A stretch of 64,000 bases of DNA from Mycteria americana. Its lineage: Eukaryota > Chordata > Aves > Ciconiiformes > Ciconiidae. This document shows, one piece after another, positions 60,162 to 64,000 of the stretch. The stretch's first letter is position 1; each line of letters opens with the position of its first letter. The stretch lies in the NCBI RefSeq assembly GCF_035582795.1, contig NC_134365.1, forward strand, positions 138,845,077-138,909,076, in the 5' to 3' direction. The notes beneath the pieces are model-generated. The model saw nothing but the letters and a program-made list of their open reading frames with translations. It did not search any database and was not told where the DNA came from. The translations under genes were made by a program, and so were the position numbers.

Positions 60162-63063
60162 CTGGAGACGAAATTTGAACAATGGCTTCATTATTTTGTA
60201 ATTACAATAGTGGGGCACAGCAATGGACACAAAGTGTGGGAATGGCTGAATTAGAACACATAAATATCAGCACTAATTGAGCATTTTCCCTTCAACTTGA
60301 CCATTTCCCTGAGGATTAAGAATTATCATAGGCTGTACTTGCTTCTTTAATTACAGAATTGTTAGTTTTGAAATTAGCTATTGGAACACATCTGTTTACA
60401 AAGCCAAAACAGATTCATGAACAAATATACAACAGAAAACCAAACTGTTTTCATTTCTTTACATAATCAAGATACAGGTCACAGAAAAATTACATGTCCA
60501 AGCTTAGCTCATCCTTTCCATGCACATAAAACAACCTTTAATTATTTGATCACATACTATTTCTTTATTAGGATCCTTGCCTTCTTCAGTGCACAGGATG
60601 GATACTGCTAACTCAGATATTCTACATTATATTTTCTTCTCCCTGAGCAACATGGCTCTGAATTTACAAAAACACAATTCCTGTACTTCCTCTGTGATCA
60701 TTGCTGTGATACTCAACTGCTTCTTACTTATTTGCAAACTCAATTTTATGGGAGAAAGCAAAAAGAGGTAACAAGTCAGATGTAGCCATTATCTCTAGGT
60801 AGCCAAACTGAAATACACAGGAGCATTTTGCCAATCATTTAGTGTAATATAGTACGGATACCTTACATATGTCCTTAAGTTTTGCGTAAAGGTTTAGAAA
60901 ATACCAATTTCCCAACCCAAAACAATATAGTACAAAACATCTTCACATTAACCTTTCTGCAAAAGAAAAAAGGTAACACTCTTTGTACACCTTCACTCCT
61001 TTATGTAAGGGTGGACAGCAGAGATACGTTATTTCCCTAAGACGAGCACATCAACTAAAAGCAATTACTGTCAACAGAAATTCCAATCTTTTCTTGCTAG
61101 AGCTCACTCACAATAGGATTAAAAGGCTCTCCATATTTTCTGGCATCTCCTTCACTCCATTCCTCCTGGGTTACCTTCTCCTCTTTTTAGCCATTCCGAT
61201 TTCCTTCTACATACTGAGATTGGCTTTTGATGCAGTCTGACCCAACTGAAGTACTGTTGATTTACAAATCATTGGCATATGCAAACTCTTAAAATTATTC
61301 TTTGGACTACCACACGTCACTAAATGATACAGTGGTAACTTATTTGAGCACAGCATCTACTCAGGCCTAATTGCCAAGAAAATGCCAGTCTATTCTCATA
61401 TGTGATAAATTAAAAGTGAAATATGTAACGTATTCCTGGAAGTCTCTAATATGAAATCAAACAAATAAATCTAAAACTAATTAAAATATGAGACAAGTAG
61501 AAACCATTAGTGGCTACAGGCTCGGTTCACATTCAAATAATGCATTTAAAGCTTATAAAAAGAAAACTAAATGAGGTAAATCAAAAAACAACAGATGTAC
61601 AGAGTAAAACTTCAGAGAAATGCATAGATGAGTCATCAGCTTCTGCTAGTTAACACTAAACACTATCAGCACATTTGCTGTTTAAACAAACAGTATCTTT
61701 TCTGGTTGGCTGGTTGGTTTTTAAAATACTGAAAGCCATATTCTCACAGGTTCAGGAGAGTGAGCAAGGGCATCACTCCATCTTCCATACAACCTAACCA
61801 CAACCAGAAGAATAAGCGAGTCTCAGACCCAGGAAAACACTCACACCAGTTAGGAATATTTTCTTTGAAATCAGTGATCCTAACTCTCCCATACAATAAT
61901 TATAATCTCTTCACCAACTGTGAATTTAATTATACCACCCAATGATGTATCTCCACCAATCTCAAGGCTTTACAGACCTAACAAAATTTGGAAATGGAAA
62001 AGGTGTTTAGCTTACTCTTCACATCTTTCTCATTGACAATTTCACTTACTTTAAACCCACAGTTTCATGCGAGATAAGGCTGCTCAGATCCAACATTAAG
62101 ATGTCACTCAACTGCTGAAAAACTAGGAAATAAAGCCAGTAACTGTGTGCTATTTCTCTCTCCATATACAAATGGCTATAAAGTGCATTAACTTCTATTA
62201 GCCTCTTCTTTCTACAGTACAAAAATTTTTGAAAACTGACCCTGCAGGCTTGACTGCAGCATATAGAGAGAAGGAAACATTTTATAGCATGCAATGCAAA
62301 ACACCACATAATGACAAAGCTCTTCCTGCAATCAACAGAGAGCAGAAATGTAAATAAATAAAACGCTGACCTCAGAGAAAAAAAATTAGGATAAAATTTC
62401 TTTCAGTAACTGAACCATATGTTCCAAAACTACTCCAAGACGCTGATTAATGACAGCATAATTGCAAACGTTCTTCACACATTTAACCCAGTTCTAAAGT
62501 AACTTCTAATTCATAATACTATTTAAGCCTCAGTCACTGAAGGAAAAAATCAACAAGAGTATATGTAACAGCTGCAGAAATTTATCTTCAGAATTGCAAC
62601 TTGGTAATACTGCTCTGATATTGGTCCATGATGAACACTCCTTGGAGTTTTACTTTATGCAGCAAATATAATAGAGCCTCAAGTTAGTTCATATACTAGT
62701 GCACTTTGCTGGTTTTTTAAAAAAAAAATCCTACACAATTTTAAAACATTGTGAAACAACTGTCAGACCTACGTGCATTAATCAGAACAAGGTTACGCAA
62801 GATTTCAGAGCAAATAGTATGTTCCCAAATTTCAGAACCAACTCGATTTTAGTGTCTACTTATTATGACATACCTTCTCCTCTAAAGACGCAAATATGAA
62901 GAAAATGAATCCCTCATCATCTGGGACAGTTTGTTTTTCTTATTTCCAGCATCAGTCAGAATTTTTTCTCTCCAACTACAGTCTTAAAGTATCAAGACAA
63001 TTGTCTTACAACTGTTAAGCCCTAAGATGTTCAACAAACTGTCTAAAATGCACTAAAACTTAC
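60162..63063 (-). other. OFD1: OFD1 intron
   Basis: Non-coding sequence of 2.9 kb. Flanking exon phases (1 and 1) join directly, so no exon need be missing. No transposon was recognised. Confidence 0.75.
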
Positions 63064-63164
63064 ATTCGAGAGAAGAAACGCATTCTTCAAGGTCCTCATA
63101 CATTAGTTTCTCTGGTTTGGGGATATCACTGAAATCTTGTTTATCTGTTCGTTGATTACGAAGT
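63064..63164 (-). CDS. OFD1: OFD1 coding exon (most 5' one in window)
   Basis: 101 nt with acceptor CCTTCTTCTTTCAG and donor GAAT|GTAAGT. It begins with the last base of a split codon and reads LRNQRTDKQDFSDIPKPEKL then MYEDLEECVSSLE. It contains a predicted helical acidic segment (KLMYEDLEECVSSLE). The upstream part of the gene lies beyond the window edge. Confidence 0.85.
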
Positions 63165-64000
63165 CTGAAAGAAGAAGGAAGAACATAAATAATTTAATAA
63201 ATATAAATGCTAAACTTTTAAGCAAATAGCGATCTGAGATTTAAATACAAGGATTACTCACATGCTTAGCAACAGACTAAAAAAACATGCAACCTAAATG
63301 CTGTAACTTTCTAACTCAAAAAGTCAGCTCCATTTCTCTGGTAGCTGTCTCCCTGCAGACCTTCCCCAAGGCCTATATATGACATGAAGGCATTACATTA
63401 AAACAAAATACGCTCTCAAAAGGCATAAAAAGTTGTAAGAAAGAAAAAAAGGAGAAATACAATGAAGTGTGACACTTAGTCAACTAAAATTAAGAAATTT
63501 GCCTTTTTGGGATCTGTGTTGCAGTCTAATTCCCACTTTAATGTCATCTTAACAGACGTGTTTGAAATGTATTAGGATTAGATGTCTGGCAAAACATATA
63601 TGCAGGGGTGAAAATCTGGGTGCTATGAAAAATGGGGTTAGTGCCCTCATTCTAAATGCCCATTTATCTCATCAGAAAGATAATGTGAAAGAACAATATC
63701 TCTCACGTGACCCAGCTACTAAACTCTGACCAGAACCAGAATAGCAAAAGGAGTGCAGGTCACTAATGAAATTCAGCAGCAGCACTTCATAAAGAAGCTT
63801 ACTTCACACCAGCTGGTGCTCTTCACCACGGCATAAATATGTTTGTGCTTACAATTTCTAGGGAATTCAGGTCTTCTACGGGGCAAAAGTGGAGAACAAA
63901 CAGGACATACCCCCACAATGAGACATGTTCAATAAAAAAAAATGTGTATCTGGGGACAAACAAATAAATCTGCATTGTCAGAAGGATAGTTCAGTAATGT
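63165..64000 (-). other. OFD1: OFD1 intron (to window edge)
   Basis: No phase-compatible further exon was found. A splice-bounded 73-nt segment at 63,803-63,875 was considered and rejected on phase. Confidence 0.65.

Larger units (their letters stand above)
55695..64000 (-). other. OFD1: OFD1 gene, 3' portion (runs off the right edge)
   Basis: Oral-facial-digital syndrome 1 protein is a coiled-coil centriole and centriolar-satellite protein that controls centriole length and ciliogenesis. Minus-strand exons, read 5' to 3', are 63,064-63,164, 60,042-60,161, 58,810-58,943, 57,692-57,853, 56,964-57,034 and tentatively 56,084-56,123. All have AG/GT borders and matching phases, giving one open frame. 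Recognition rests on a Glu/Gln-rich coiled coil, the PLEKYMRIIQQ segment (human PLEKYMKIIQQ as I recall) and a DSKKEEIGEV...LLSSENDD tail like the human C-terminus. It is also supported by the known tail-to-tail position next to GPM6B. The N-terminal LisH domain and most coiled coils lie outside the window. Confidence 0.88.

Noticed and set aside
63803..63875. Splice-bounded 73-nt segment on the minus strand as a further OFD1 exon
   Set aside because: The open frame would leave in phase 0, but the next exon (63,064-63,164) needs phase 2. The compatible frame contains a stop.
1..64000. CRISPR arrays, endogenous retrovirus genes, tRNA/rRNA genes or toxin-type systems
   Set aside because: By eye, none shows recognisable repeats, gag/pol/env motifs or cloverleaf boxes anywhere in the window. 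A tRNA/covariance scan was not possible.

Overview
The window is vertebrate nuclear DNA, almost certainly from a bird. Intron-rich protein-coding genes sit in AT-rich sequence with long non-coding stretches. There are two avian-type CR1 LINE fragments, one ending in the characteristic repeated octamer GATTCTGT, and several A-rich tracts interrupted by C. The window holds two convergent genes: a complete GPM6B on the + strand (about 21.7-55.3 kb) and the 3' part of OFD1 on the - strand (about 55.7 kb to the right edge). As I know it, human Xp22.2 has the same tail-to-tail GPM6B/OFD1 arrangement, so local synteny supports both calls.

Region by region: 1-21.3 kb is non-coding DNA upstream of GPM6B. 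It contains a CpG-rich block at 11.14-11.6 kb and a conserved-element-like block near 13.7-14.1 kb, but no gene I can support. 21.4-22.0 kb is the GPM6B CpG-island promoter and first coding exon. 22.0-41.0 kb is the long first intron, which contains a 120-nt cassette coding exon (29,521-29,640), a CR1 element, several enhancer-like AT/TAAT-rich blocks and low-complexity tracts. 41.0-52.9 kb carries the proteolipid-family core exons. Their sizes (187, 157, 172, 74 and 66 nt) closely follow the PLP1/DM20 gene, and two alternative last exons follow. Intron 2 holds a degraded CR1 piece with an internal A20 run, followed by an unusual GC-rich block (42.06-42.84 kb). 52.9-55.3 kb is the long GPM6B 3' UTR. 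55.3-55.7 kb is a short gap with a G-rich tract between the two genes' candidate poly(A) sites. 56.0-63.2 kb holds six minus-strand OFD1 3' exons, the terminal one tentative.

All splice phases are consistent. GPM6B can encode 265 aa (no cassette, PLP-like tail), 305 aa (cassette, PLP-like tail), 288 aa (no cassette, GPM6A-like tail) or 328 aa (cassette, GPM6A-like tail), combinations that parallel the mammalian isoforms. GPM6B is a four-pass neuronal/glial membrane proteolipid. OFD1 is a centriole/centriolar-satellite protein needed for ciliogenesis. They share a locus but no known pathway.

I see no mobile defence system, CRISPR array, RNA gene or recognisable new multi-gene system. The points worth a second look are regulatory or structural: the cassette exon, a two-codon upstream ORF overlapping the GPM6B start, a 5' UTR G-run, the GC-rich intronic block with a 254-codon antisense frame, conserved-element-like blocks, a duplicated 28-mer, and the convergent gene junction.
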